NCBI RefSeq assembly: GCF_947172395.1
Contig: NC_069084.1
Span: 1 to 64,000, forward strand
Reading direction: 5' to 3'
Source of the DNA: Bicyclus anynana
Taxonomy: Eukaryota > Arthropoda > Insecta > Lepidoptera > Nymphalidae
Length of the DNA stretch: 64,000 nt
Shown here: piece by piece, positions 29,597 to 40,830 of the stretch
How positions within the stretch are numbered: the first letter of the stretch is position 1
Layout: each line of letters begins with the position of its first letter
Notes under the pieces: model-generated
Database searches by the model: none
What the model saw: the letters and a program-made list of their open reading frames with translations, nothing else
What the model was told of the DNA's origin: nothing
Translations under genes and position numbers: made by a program

Positions 29597-29830
29597 TATT
29601 AAAGTCAATTATATAATATATCGTGAATACAGACCCAATGTACTTTATATATTATAGGAATATAAAAATCTACGTGGGTAAAAATTACACGAAATATCAT
29701 ATAATAGTTATAAACTCTAATAAAAAATACCAAGTAAATAAACAGTTAAATTGAATAAATAAGGTCTCCGTCATACGTCGGAGGGACGCCGCAATCTTCA
29801 ACCAATATGGAGATTATAAAAAAAAAAAAA
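28871..29830 (+). mobile_element. TRAS: E5: 5'-truncated TRAS-type element (E1/E3 relative)
   Basis: 960 bp holding only the end of ORF2, the 3'UTR with two hairpins (CTCCG/CGGAG at 29766-29783; AATCTTC/GGAGATT at 29793-29815) and poly(A) ending at 29830. The truncation fits incomplete reverse transcription. Confidence 0.9.
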
Positions 29831-29866
29831 CCTAACCTAACCTAACCTAACCTAACCTAACCTAAC
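29831..29866 (+). repeat. Innermost CCTAA array
   Basis: Seven units plus C; it marks the boundary between the telomeric retrotransposon domain and subtelomeric DNA. Confidence 0.95.
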
Positions 29867-30044
29867 TTTTCGCTTGGGGTGAGTTTGAAATTTTTTCGGT
29901 ACAAAGTCGAAGTAGTAGAAAAGTCTAAAATTATGCAAATTCAAACTAGCGTATTCTGAGAGCGCGGTTGTACGTAACTTTCAATTCTACATCATATTCA
30001 AAGACTCTTTTCGCTTGAGGTGAGTTTGAAATTTTTTCGGTAAT
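29867..30044 (+). repeat. Left arm of a ~2.9-kb inverted repeat pair
   Basis: One full and one partial copy of a ~140-nt unit beginning CTTTTCGCTTGRGGTGAG and containing TTCAAACTAGCGTATTCTGA. The same units lie in inverse orientation at 32593-32812. The second copy is cut by the CR1-like insertion at 30045. Confidence 0.75.
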
Positions 30045-31189
30045 CAAAATTCAAAATTCAAAATTCAGTTATTTCAAGTAGGCTCAGTTTACAAGCACTT
30101 TTGACACGTCAGTTGACTATTTGTAAAGATTCTACCACCTATTCGGAAGGCAGGTTCTGCTGAGAAGATACCGGCAAGAAACTCAACAGTTGCTCTTTTG
30201 AAAAAGTCATACAGTATTGCAATTTACATTTGATAACAATTAAATTACAATTTCTTATAGTTTTATTTCCTGTGTGAAGGTGGAAGCTGATCCAATGGCC
30301 TCCAAGCACCTTTGTCGTTAAGGAACTCATCAATAGTGTAGTAACCTCGACTAAGTAAATGTTTTTTAACACATTGCTTAAAGTTGTGCATTGGCAAGTC
30401 CATCACAGTCTTGGGGATCTTGTTATAGAAGAGTACACCCAAACCCACAAAAGATTTTTTAACTCTTTGGAGACGATATGCAGAAATAACTAACTTATGC
30501 CCGTGTCTAGTAAGACGTGGGTTTAAATCTCCTTTTCGTTTGTACAAATTAATATTTTGTCTTACATAAACTATACTGTTAAAATGCCTATTTCTTTAAA
30601 CTTTTGACGAAGGGACTCGCGTGATTTAAGTTGATATATTGCTCGAATTGCTCTTTTTTGAAGTACAAATATAGAATGTATATCAGCAGCCTTGCCCCAC
30701 AACAAAATACCGTAAGACATTACGCTGTGAAAGTACGCAAAATAAACAAGCCTAGCTGTATCAACATCAGTGAACTGTCTTATTTTTCTCACTGCAAATG
30801 CCGCTGAGCTAAGTTTACCAGACAGTTTTTCTATATGAGCACCCCACTGAAGTTTAGAATCCAAGGTCACTCCCAGGAAAACTGCGGAATTCTCTATTTC
30901 TAGTGTTTCACCATTGATCATTATAGACCTATCTAATTTTATAACATTTGGTAATGAAAACTCAATACATTTAGTTTTCTTTGCATTTAAAAGTAAGTTG
31001 TTAACAGTGAACCAATGCGACACATGCGATATGGCACGGTTTACATCGTCGGAATTATCTTTACTTCTGTCACTCTTAAAAATTAGGGATGTGTCGTCAG
31101 CAAACAGTACTATCTCACAGATGCCGCTAACATGGTGTGGTAAATCGTTTATGTACACTAGGAATAGAAAAGGACCCAGATCCAAAATG
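30045..31189 (-). mobile_element. CR1/Jockey-group LINE fragment, 5' truncated
   Basis: On the minus strand: the end of the RT domain (LGPFLFLVYINDLP, FADDTSLIF) and the C-terminus (…HLLSRGYYTIDEFLND), then a 3'UTR ending in TTTTGAATTTTGA-type repeats. Split by a frameshift near 30550-30570. Homologous to the copies at 37679-39437, 39490-39850 and 60111-60445. The clade name (CR1/Daphne-like) is from recognition only. Confidence 0.85.
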
Positions 31190-31204
31190 TACGTGTAAGC
31201 ATTA

Positions 31205-31445
31205 TAATATTATAAACAGAAAAAATATTATATAATGATTTATTTATTTTGCTATCATCCGCGAAAATTCGGCGAACCCATGCGACAACGTCACCCAGGT
31301 CCGACAAAATACTCTCTACGTACGTTTCACCCCGAAACCGGAGCATCCTCAGGAGATGTTGACTCTACAACGTGCAATTGCAAAGTGAATAATGAAAAAT
31401 ACTTTTATACATACATGCAATTGCATGGGTTCGCCGAATTTTCAA
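31205..31445 (+). repeat. Dispersed repeat with a second inverted copy at 53954-54110
   Basis: 31232-31386 matches the reverse complement of about 53954-54108 (shared CATCCTCAGGAGATGTTGAC, GTACGTTTCACCCCG). A short inverted piece of its start recurs at 31420-31440. Unclassified; probably a non-autonomous transposon. Confidence 0.65.
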
Positions 31446-32110
31446 AAAGACACTTGGCTTTTGGTTTTTGTCGCTAGATAGAACCGCAGTGTCGTCGGCG
31501 AATGTAGCAGTTGTAACCCCTTTTACCTCTGGAAGATCTGATGTGTATAAGGTATACAACATAGGCCCTAAAAACCCTGCGGAACCCCAGCCTTTATTTC
31601 ATAAAATTTAGATGTTACATCTATTTCCTTTACCTGGAACAATCGCTCTGATAGATAAGATTTCAGTAACAAGTAATAACTATGTGGGATATGTGTTTTT
31701 ATTTTATATAACAGACCATCATGCCAGACTCGTTCAAAGGCTTGTTGGATATCGAGAAAGACTAATGAGCAATATTCTTTATTTTACAATGTTTCTCTTA
31801 CTTTATCGCTAACCCTATGTACCTGTTCAACAATGGAGTGTTGCTGCCGAAATCCGTATTGGTGGCTTGTTATTGCATTATTGGCATTTAATATTAGTAA
31901 AATTCTTCGCAAGAGAAGTTTCTCGAATAATTTTGAAAGAATCAGCAGTCAACTGATTGGTCTGTAGAAAGTGATTTCAGTAGGCGGTTTTCCAAGTTTA
32001 GGTATCATCAGTATTTGTAATACTTTCCATAGTAGTGGGAAATATTGTACTCTTAAAATTCAATTAAAAATGTTATGAATACAATTGCCTCTTTTGGAAG
32101 TTGTTTTAAT
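31443..32110 (-). pseudogene. Decayed Jockey-type reverse transcriptase
   Basis: Minus-strand translation across frames gives Jockey-clade RT pieces: a region like QYGFRQQHSIVEQVHR (about 31810-31870), PMLYTLYTSDLP and FADDTAVLSSDK (31470-31565). Multiple frameshifts, no long ORF. 32111-32320 shows nothing recognisable. Confidence 0.7.
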
Positions 32111-32320
32111 ATTTCATTCGTAATAAGTGTGGTGAGCCAAGGAGTTCGCTTTACATAAGACTGGCTGTCTCATCGCGTGTTTTGAATTTAGAACACAATT
32201 CTGCCTGGCTGCGCATCGAACGTGCGCAGAGGAGGATCGGGCCGATTACCACTGAGTTCTCCACACAAGCGACTGATATTCAAACAAGAGCCTGAATTAT
32301 AATTTCACCGCCTCCATTAC

Positions 32321-32614
32321 TCATGTACTATTAATTAGTGGAATATATATAATGTTATAATCTACCGGCGTCTTATTCACAAGTAAAAGTATTGCAGCAA
32401 GCATTGAGATTAGTGCCAAATAAGGTCGAATCTTTTCTATCAGACAATCATTTAATTGTTCCCCACGTTTCTCTAACTGTAACTGGGATAGGTGGAGTAA
32501 TCTCTGAAGTTCCATATTAAGATGCTGACTAATATCCATATTGGTTGGGTTGGGTTTCATAATTTTAGACTTTTCTACTACTTCTACTTTGTACCGAAAA
32601 AATGTCGAACTCAC
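32321..32614 (-). other. Unassigned 97-aa ORF inside the inverted-repeat element
   Basis: The product has a Gln/Leu-rich amphipathic middle and a hydrophobic stretch (ALISMLAAILLLV). Its N-terminus is encoded by the inverted repeat at 32593-32614. It may be a remnant of a transposon ORF; no homology recognised. Confidence 0.25.
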
Positions 32615-32812
32615 CTCAAGCGAAAAGAGTCTTTGAATATGGTGTAGAATTGAAAGTTACGTACAACCGCGCTCTCAGAATACGCTAGTTTGAATTTAAT
32701 AATTTCTGATTTTCAAGTACTACGACTCTGTACCGAAAAAATTTCAAACTCACCTCAAGCGAAAAGAGTCTTTGAATATGGTGTAGAATTGAAAGTTACG
32801 TACAACCAGCAG
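32593..32812 (-). repeat. Right arm of the inverted repeat pair
   Basis: Two ~138-nt units, the inverse of 29867-30044, with shared CGCTCTCAGAATACGCTAG and GAAAGTTACGTACAACC. With the left arm they bound ~2.5 kb containing the CR1 and Jockey fragments. Confidence 0.75.
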
Positions 32813-32924
32813 TTGCTTCAAGGTCACTCCAAAAAGGCTTAGAAGCAATATCCAAATAGCATCATGCAAATGTCAGCACTTCCAAGTCTGTGCAAGTCAC
32901 GTTTACGCTGCGCAAAGAAAACTT

Positions 32925-33275
32925 GCACCTTGATAGGCGTTTGACCTGACACCACCATATCAAAACAAAGAGACAAGAGGTTAACTTACGATACAAGAAC
33001 ATATACTGGATAGCAGGGTGGAATAGCAAACTATGCATTGATAACAAACTTTTGATATATAAGGTAATATTGAAGCCGGTCTGGATGTATGGCATCGAGC
33101 TATGGGGAAGTTCTAGCAACTCTAACATATCCATCCTGCAAAGGACCCAAAACTTAATTTTGAGAAGGATCTGTGTTGTTCCGTGGTTCATAAAGACTGA
33201 CGAGATTCATGAGCAAATGAAACTGTATATGAAGAGATTGACAGAGTCTCTCAAAAGTATAAAACACGAATGATA
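32925..33275 (+). pseudogene. Jockey-type LINE C-terminal fragment
   Basis: Encodes pieces typical of Jockey clade RT C-termini: HLDRRLT…HHHI with a stop, then NKLLIYKVILKPVWMYGIEL and SNSNISILQR. The open frame runs 33052-33273. 33276-33566 is featureless AT-rich sequence. Confidence 0.75.
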
Positions 33276-33566
33276 AATCATCCAAATGTTCTGGCTTCAA
33301 AATTGATTCACAGAACATATCAGAGCTGGCTTAAAAGGAAGCACATTATTTAAACATATTATTATAAAAACAATGAGGGGATGTTCTTACTGGGGAATAC
33401 ACTCGAAAACCGAAGTTATCATAGAACATATCTGCTTATAGTTCTTACTGGTCGCAGAGAAACTCAGAAAAAAAAAATTACATTCAATTCCGAATCGAAT
33501 GACACCTATTTTTATAGGAGACGGAGAACTTTTTTCTACTAAAGAGCTGTCATGTAGACTACTATT

Positions 33567-33925
33567 AGCTAAAGGCACTTTGCTATTGACAGTAAACTGT
33601 AAAGCTGCCTGCACACCGCGCTGTCGAGTCGTGCCATCGCGGCAGCTCTGCGGAGTATTAAGTCAGCCATTGACGGTCAATTATTCTCACGTTTCTGCAG
33701 CGCAAACGGCAGCGAAGACGTTTCATAAGTCGAGCCGTCATGAACGCAGTGACCAATACACGATCAGTTGTAGTCGTGGGTGCTGCAGAAACGTGAGAAT
33801 AATTTATCGTCAATGGCGTGCATTATTGCGCGATAAGAGGCGACACTCAAGCGACCGAGGGCGCGAGCTAAAGGCACTTTGCTTTTGTTAGTAAACTGTA
33901 AAGCCGCCTGCACACCGCACTAGCG
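33567..33925. repeat. Nested direct and inverted repeats
   Basis: Direct repeats of ~55 nt (33567-33624 and 33866-33923, starting AGCTAAAGGCACTTTGCT). They enclose 36-nt inverted arms with two mismatches (33666-33701 and 33782-33817, core TTATTCTCACGTTTCTGCAG). Possible MITE or its remnant. Confidence 0.6.
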
Positions 33926-34139
33926 TGTGCTACCCGGTTTTAAATTCGGGACTTCATAAAAATATGGTTTATGGTTAGTAAAAGTACGGTTTCATTTATA
34001 GAATTGCAAACTCTCTCGGCTTAAGAGGGGTAACTTCTGCAGCAATGATTTGATGATGGTGTTGCTACCGGTAATCAGTAGCTGGGATTTAAAAAAGTAC
34101 AGAGTGTCTGAGACCCCTTTATATAATAATAACAAAGGG

Positions 34140-34290
34140 GACTTCACCCGCTTGAAACCCTAACCCTAACCAACCCTACTCCCACCCTACCATACCCCTA
34201 TCCCATTTCTACCCTACCTCTGGCTTACCTCTACCCTACCCCTAACCTACTCCTAACCTATCCCTAACCCACCCCTACCTTACCTATAAT
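34140..34290 (+). repeat. Degenerate CCCTA/CCTAAC minisatellite
   Basis: Irregular CCCTAACC, CCCTACC and CCTACTC units, same C-rich strand as the telomere. A similar, longer array lies at 49240-49665. Confidence 0.75.
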
Positions 34291-34292
34291 GT

Positions 34293-35840
34293 CCCTCATC
34301 ATCATCATCATCATATCAGCCGATGGACGTCCACTGCAGGACATAGGCCTTTTGTAGGGACTTCCAAATATCACGATACTGAGCCATCTGCATCCAGCGA
34401 ATCCCTGCGACTCGCTTGATGTCGTCAGTCCACCTGGTGGGGGGTCGGCCAACACTGCGCTTACTAGTGCGGGGTCGCCATTCCAGCACTTTGGGACCCC
34501 AACGTCCATCGGCTCTTCGAACTATGTGCCCCGCCCATTGCCACTTCAGCTTCGCAACTCGTTGAGCTATGTCTGTGACTTTGGTTCTTCTGCGGATCTC
34601 CTCATTTCTGATTCGCACGCACGCAGAGATACTCCTAACATAGCTCGTTCCATCGCCCGCTGTGTGACTCTGAGCCTTCTTATGAGGCCCATAGTTAGCG
34701 ACCAAGTCTCGGAACCATAGGTCATCACTGGCAACACGCACTGTTCGAAGACTTTTGTCTTCAGGCACTGAGGAATTTTGGACGAAAAGATGTCGCGAAG
34801 TTTCCCGAATGCAGCCCAGCCGAGTTGGATTCGACGGTTCACCTCTTTCTCGAAATTGGACCTACCTAACTGGATCATATGTCCTAGGTATATGTATTCG
34901 TCTACAATTTCGAGTGCAGCGTTCTCAACTATAACTGGGTGGAGCGATACATGAGCATTACACATTATTTTTGTTTTGCCCATGTTCATTTTCAGGCCCA
35001 CCTGTTGAGAAACGCTGCTGAGGTCATTGAGCATGGTACTAAGGTCATCCAGAGTCTGTGCCATGATGACTACATCATCCGCGAACCGCAGTTGAGTGAT
35101 GTACTCGCCATTGATGTTAATGCCAAGTCCGCCCCAGTCCAGAAGCTTAAAGACGTCTTCCAGTACGGCGGTAAATAGCTTCGGAGAGATCACATCTCCC
35201 TGACGCACTCCTCGCTGCAACTGGATTGGCCTCGTAGTCTGATCCTGAATACGGACTGACATAGTGGCGTTTTCGTACAAGCACTTCAACGCTTGGATAT
35301 ACCTGTAATCAATTCGGCATCTCTGCAATGACCTTAGCACAGCCCTGTGCTAAGGTCATTGCAGAGTCCCTCACCTAACTATAATTATACATTGTATCGG
35401 TGTGTTTGAGTATCATGACTATTTACAGTTGGTGTAAGTCTGAGTCCGACTGATAATAATTATTTAAACATGACATGTGCCTTCGCAAGTCGCTGGTTTG
35501 CGACTTAGAGATCTGTCTACTGATTTGTCGGTATTTTGACGCATCTGCTGAAGACTGCAATCTCATTTCTTGCCTCTCTTCCATGAGTTTAAGTGTATGG
35601 TCTGAGAACTTTTTGGTTCTTTTCGTACGGTGGGTCTTATAGAACTTAGACCCAACGGAATGGACAGTTTCCACGAACCTGTTGTTCGTACCGATACCGT
35701 TCCAGCTGAAAGTTGATATTCAACGTGCCTCTAACCATTCGGTGATCGCTACCGGTTTTCACCCTAGTGTGCCTGCAAGTATTGCGTTGACACATATCTT
35801 GCGCAGTGTGCGGCGGGCCTGGCGCGCGGAGGGTCGGAAC
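34293..35840 (-). pseudogene. RTE-type LINE, truncated and rearranged
   Basis: On the minus strand: the end of the AP endonuclease (GSDHRMVRGTLNINFQLERY, ~35690-35760), a linker ORF (35423-35674, SDHTLKLMEERQEMR), then RT (GVRQGDVISPKLFTAVLEDV, FADDVVIMAQ at ~35080) and the C-terminal thumb/tail (RTKVTDIAQRVAKLKWQWAG, GRPPTRWTDDIKR). It ends in a (TGA)n-type tail at 34295-34314, typical of RTE. The N-terminal RT is missing at ~35370-35420, and a frameshift lies near 34570-34770. Confidence 0.85.
35321..35366. repeat. 22-bp perfect palindrome inside the RTE copy
   Basis: Arms CTCTGCAATGACCTTAGCACAG (35321-35342) and its reverse complement (35345-35366), spacer CC. It sits where the RTE RT domain is broken. 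Confidence 0.85.
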
Positions 35841-36655
35841 AATGCGTCGACAAGCGGAGAACATGAGTTCGAGTGGCGTGCGGTAATGGCCGGCCGAGCG
35901 ACATCGACGACGACACGACACGACGACGTCACGATACGACACTCGGTGACTGTTACATGTAGACTTTAATTTTGGTTTACTTAATATTTAGAGCTTTTTA
36001 CTTTATACGGGAAAAAAACTAAAAATATATTCCTAAATAATATAGTTTTGCTAATAAACTATTTAAAAATAAAAGTTTCAGTTCATAAAAATCTATCTAG
36101 AAAATGTATTTTATAATTCAATTTGAAGAGTTCTTATTGGTAATCTGGTTTAGACGATACTTAATGAATAGGTACTAGGACTATCAGTACACTGGAACTG
36201 ACCCATGTCCTGCCGGTGTAGTTCGACAGGGCCACAGCGAGACTTATTTATATCGAGAGCTATCTCCTAACACAGAATAAAGATGTATTTTTATTGATTA
36301 ACCATATTTTAAAATATTTACAACCGAATGGGGATGAAACCGAATCTAATGTTAGGCAGTTGACAGCTTCTACGCGGAGCAAGTCACAGGTTTCTGCTAC
36401 CATCAATAAATATTATTATCATCAAGCGTCCTTGTCTCCCGCGCGAGTGGTGGGCGCCGACTCTAGGTACGAGTAAGTACAGTGTGAAGGGTCTGCGACT
36501 CTTTCGACCTCACCGCGACCAGGCCGAGTAGTCTTTACTAAGTTACCACCGTTCATACTGCCTCAGGAATCATACCGGGACCCCAGTTATATGGACACAG
36601 TAATTATTACTCGAGCCGTTTTGTCGTTTATCGCTTATATCGGAAAATACGGCAG
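35841..36655. other. No gene recognised
   Basis: A CpG-rich patch to 35950 (CGACACGACGACG repeats), then AT-rich sequence without recognisable features. Confidence 0.4.
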
Positions 36656-36708
36656 ACGCGGCGGCGGCGGGGCGGGGCGGGGCGGGGCGGGGCGGGCGGG
36701 GGCACTCG
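36656..36708 (+). repeat. GGCGG/GGGGC run, G-quadruplex potential
   Basis: (GGC)n followed by GGGGC repeats with many consecutive G4 tracts. Confidence 0.7.
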
Positions 36709-37221
36709 AGCAGTTAATGCGAAACCACTTACCGATCTTTAAGCTTCGATTTTAAACAATGACGCCAAGAAATGCCATCAAACATGCATTACCGGCAGCC
36801 CCACCTCACCTGGCGACACGACGCCGACACGATGCGACGCCGAGCCGCACTCGAACGAGCGACGTCAGAACAATATTTTGGTTTCAAAATGTTTACCCAC
36901 TTGTAGATGACCTAGATAGTTACAATTTGGTATCCAGCTAGTTAATTATGTTCTTGTAAAGAGAAAAATCCGAGAACAATGAATTTCAACGAGTTGAGTT
37001 TTTTTTTTAATTTTCAATTTGTTTTTGTATGGACGAATTTACTGTTGACACACTGGCTAATCATTTACTAAAAATTATTAATAATATTGCAAAATCTCAA
37101 AATTTAAACTGCTTTCGGATTCTCAACATTTCATTGTTTAGATTTTTATTTATGTTAATACAACAATTTTTCCACTGCAACCTCACAAGCACATAAGTTC
37201 ACCAACTTTACATCTTTACAA

Positions 37222-37346
<125 letters not shown>

Positions 37347-37445
37347 AACGATCCATATTCGGCTCACTGTTGAGCAGGTTTTGTGACGACAGTTTTCCTT
37401 CACCGTTTGATACATGTGATATTTCATTTCTTAAAATGCACTCGC
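37347..37445. mobile_element. SINE 3'-part fragment
   Basis: TTTTCCTTCACCGTTTGATAC…GATATTTCATTT…AAAATGCAC matches the body of the tRNA-derived SINE at 55700-55945. The microsatellite next to it may be its tail. Confidence 0.6.
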
Positions 37446-37678
37446 ATGAGTCAGTCGCCAATAAACGTCTTTAGAGTGCACACGCACTGTGGCTTCATAT
37501 CAACATCATCCGCAACCTGAAGTGAACCGTAGCCGATCAGGGTCAGCCTGGCTGTTCAGCGCGGAAACGCAACCAGTATTCTTGCCACCATTTCAGTTAG
37601 GCATGATTTGTATAGTTATTAGGATAAGTTAGCTTCAGAGCGCGCAGCGCTTCGGTTTGATATGGATAAAATTCGAGT

Positions 37679-39437
37679 TTGTTAAAATTAAAAAGAACTG
37701 GAGATCTGTGGGGCATGTCAATGAAAGTAATATCTAATATAATTGATGTCATTGCTCCCCACTTAGCCATTATTTTTAATGAATGTGTGGACTTAGGTAT
37801 TTTTCCGAACCTAATAAAACATGGCAAATTGATACCACTTTTTAAATCAGGAGACAAATCAGATCTTAATAATTATAGACCGATTACAATATTGCCAACA
37901 CTTAGCAAGGTCTTTGAAAAAATCATATTAAATCAACTTTTATGTCATTTTAATTTAAATAACTTGTTTCATCCTGAACAGTATGGTTTTACAAAAGGTC
38001 GCAATACAACTGATGCAGGGGCTAAACTTTTAAAACATATTTATGAAGCATGGGAAAGTTCTAAGAATGCTATTGGTGTGTTCTGTGATCTGTCCAAGGC
38101 GTTCGATTGTGTTGACCATAACACTCTTTTACTCAAGCTAAGCCACTATGGCATCAAAAATGTTGCGCTCGATCTCATTGCCTCTTATCTCAGTGATAGA
38201 ACACAAAAGGTATGCATAAATGATATAAAGTCGCACGGTTCCACTACCAAAATGGGCGTCCCACAGGGTTCAATTCTGGGTCCTTTTTTATTCTTAGTGT
38301 ACATAAACGATTTACCATTCCATGTCAGTGGCATATGTGAGATTGTACTGTTTGCTGATGACACATCCTTAATTTTTAAGACGGACAGAAATAAAGATAA
38401 CACTGACGACGTAAACCGTGCCATGTCGCATGTGTCGCATTGGTTCACTGCAAATAATCTACTTTTAAATGCCAAGAAAACTAAATGTATTGAATTTTCA
38501 TTGCGAAATGTAATAAAATTAGATAAGTCTATAATGATCGATGGTGAAACACTGGAAATGGAGAGTTCCACAGTTTTCCTGGGAGTGACCTTGGATTGTA
38601 AACTTCAGTGGGGTGCTCATATAGAAAAACTGTCTGGTAAACTTAGCTCAGCGGCATTTGCAGTGAGAAAAATAAGACAGTTCACTGATGTTGATACAGC
38701 TACGCTCGTTTATTTTGCGTACTTTCACAGCGTAATGTCTTACGGTATTTTATTGTGGGGCAAAGTTGCCGATATACAATCTAAATTTGTACTTCAAAAA
38801 AGAGCAATTCGAGCAATATATCAATTAAAATCACGCGAGTCCCTTCGTCAAAAGTTTAAAGAAATACGTATACTAACAGTAGCCTGTCAATATATGTATA
38901 TCAGTATAGTCTATGTAAGACAAAATATTAATTTGTACAAACGAAAAGGAGATTTAAACCCACGTCTTACTAGACACGGGCATAAGTTAGTTATTTCTGC
39001 ATATCGTCTCCAAAGAGTAAAAAAATCTTTTGTAGGTTTGGGTGTACTCTTCTATAACAAGATCCCCAAGACTGTGTTGGACCTGCCAATGCATAGCTTT
39101 AAGCAATGTGTTAAAAAACATTTACTTAGTCGAGGTTACTACAACATTGATGAGTTCCTTAAAGATAAATGCGCTTGGAGGCCATTGGATCAGCTTCCAC
39201 CTTTACACAGGAAATAAAACTATAAGAAATTGTAATTGTTATCAATTGTAAATTATAATACTGTATGACTTTTTTAAAAGAGCAACTGTTGAGTTTCTTG
39301 CCGGTATCTTCTCAGCAGAACCTGCCTTCCGAACCGGTGGTAGAATCTTTACAAATAGTCAACTGACGTGTCAAAAGTGCTTGTAAACTGAGCCTACTTG
39401 AAATAAATGATTTTTGATTTTGATTTTTTGATTTTGA
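37679..39437 (+). mobile_element. CR1/Jockey-group LINE, 5' truncated, RT frame still open
   Basis: The most complete CR1-like copy. A 512-codon frame (ends 39217) covers most of RT: LNNYRPITILPTLSKVFEKI, EQYGFTKGRNT, FCDLSKAFDCVDH, VPQGSILGPFLFLVYINDLP, FADDTSLIF (near codon 223), and a C-terminal end …GYYNIDEFLKDKCAW. There is no endonuclease and the first codon (TTG) is not a start, so the element is truncated within RT. The 3'UTR ends in TGATTTT repeats. Few defects suggest a fairly recent insertion. Confidence 0.88.
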
Positions 39438-39489
39438 AGCGCAAACGAGATGCCTTATTATGACTTTCACCTGAGTGAAAGCGATTCTT

Positions 39490-39850
39490 GGCATTTAAAA
39501 GTAGGTAGATTATTTACAGTGAACCAATGCGACACATGCGATATGGCACGGTTTACGTCGTCAGAGTTATCTTTATTTCTGTCGGTCCTAAAAATTAAGG
39601 ATGTGTCATCAGCAAACAGTACAATCTCACATAATGCCGCTGACATGGTATGGTAAATCGTTTATGTACACTAAGAATAGAAAAGGACCCAGAATTGAAC
39701 CCTGTGGGACGCCCATTATGGTACTGGAACCGTGCGACTTTATATCACTTATGCATACCTTTTGTGTTCTATCACTGATATAAGAGGCAATGAGATCGAG
39801 TGCAACACTTTTGATGCCATAGTGGCTTAACTTGAGCAAAAGGGTGTTTT
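39490..39850 (-). pseudogene. Internal fragment of the same CR1-like LINE, inverted
   Basis: Minus-strand LSHYGIKSVALDLIASYISD and VPQGSILGPFLFLVYINDLP, then a frameshift and a short downstream piece to about 39500. It lacks both ends and lies just past the 3' end of the + strand copy. Confidence 0.8.
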
Positions 39851-40029
39851 TGGTATAGATTACCGTCGCCCGCTCGCTTCACTCGCCTGCTCTGATGCTC
39901 CACTCGGCCTCGCAGGCTGCTGCGTGCAGGACTCCCTCTGCCAGCTCCGGCGCGCCGGCACAGCGCGGAGTCGTGCCGGCATGCCAGAAACGGCGCCGGA
40001 GTTATTTTATTACTTACTGTAAACGACTT

Positions 40030-40340
40030 ATGATTTGTCGAGGCAGAGCGCGGGCGGGGGGCGAGCGCGGGGGCACAATGAACAGTCGCATTCATCAGGA
40101 TAATGGCTGCGCTCAAAGCGATCGCTAATGGGCGCAAACAATCGCGCGGGGCCGGGGGCGGGCGGCGCGGGACGCGAGGGGGGAGCTAATTTGGCGGTTC
40201 CTTCCTTCCTTCCTTCCGGCCGTTCCTCGTCTCGATGTAATCGTCGGCTTCCGGCGCACTTCTGTCGCCGATTGCCGTTCTTCGAGAGCCGGCGCAGACA
40301 CCTCGCGGGCGACGGTGTGCGATGCACATGGCGACGGTGG
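40030..40340. promoter_or_regulatory. CpG-rich block
   Basis: GC- and CpG-rich sequence in an AT-rich setting, with GATCGCTAATGGGCGC at ~40121-40136, a (CCTT)n run and no credible ORF. Possible conserved noncoding or promoter sequence. Confidence 0.35.
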
Positions 40341-40579
40341 GGCGAGCACTATGCTCAAAACTATAACTTTAAAGATGACCGATTTATATTTTTTAAAGTA
40401 AACCCGTTTGAAGCCCTTTGACCAATGTAGTTGGCGCGTCGTTCTGTTACACCGACACACACAAACATAACATGTCTCTTACGTCCGTGCAGCTCTGCAC
40501 AGACGACTTGACCATCCCCCCCCCCCTTTATCCGAAACTACTAAACCTAAAATTCCGACAAAAATGCAGAAGTTAGCTT

Positions 40580-40830
40580 TGTGCTAGTATATTTCCGGAA
40601 AACTTTGATACTCTGAAATTTTTGAATATGAAGGCCATTTTTAGGGGTCAAGATGGAAAATTAAAAAAAAATAATTTCAAACTGTATTGTGTGACACATC
40701 AAATGAAAGAGCTTATTAAGACGTTCTCAAATATATATTTTTTTGTAATTTTGGAATAAATAGTTTGCAAGTAATTAAAAAAAACCGAAAAAGTGCGAGC
40801 AGAACTCGCGTCACGAGGGTTCCGAACGAT
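40580..40830. repeat. Dispersed lepidopteran intergenic repeat
   Basis: Text such as ACCGAAAAAGTGCGAGC and TCACGAGGGTTCCG is of a kind recurring in lepidopteran genomes. Classification unknown. 40831-41700 is AT-rich with nothing recognised. Confidence 0.45.

Noticed and set aside
1523..29830. Classifying some elements as SART
   Set aside because: SART elements lie on the TTAGG strand in the opposite orientation; every element here is on the CCTAA strand with the TRAS junction register.
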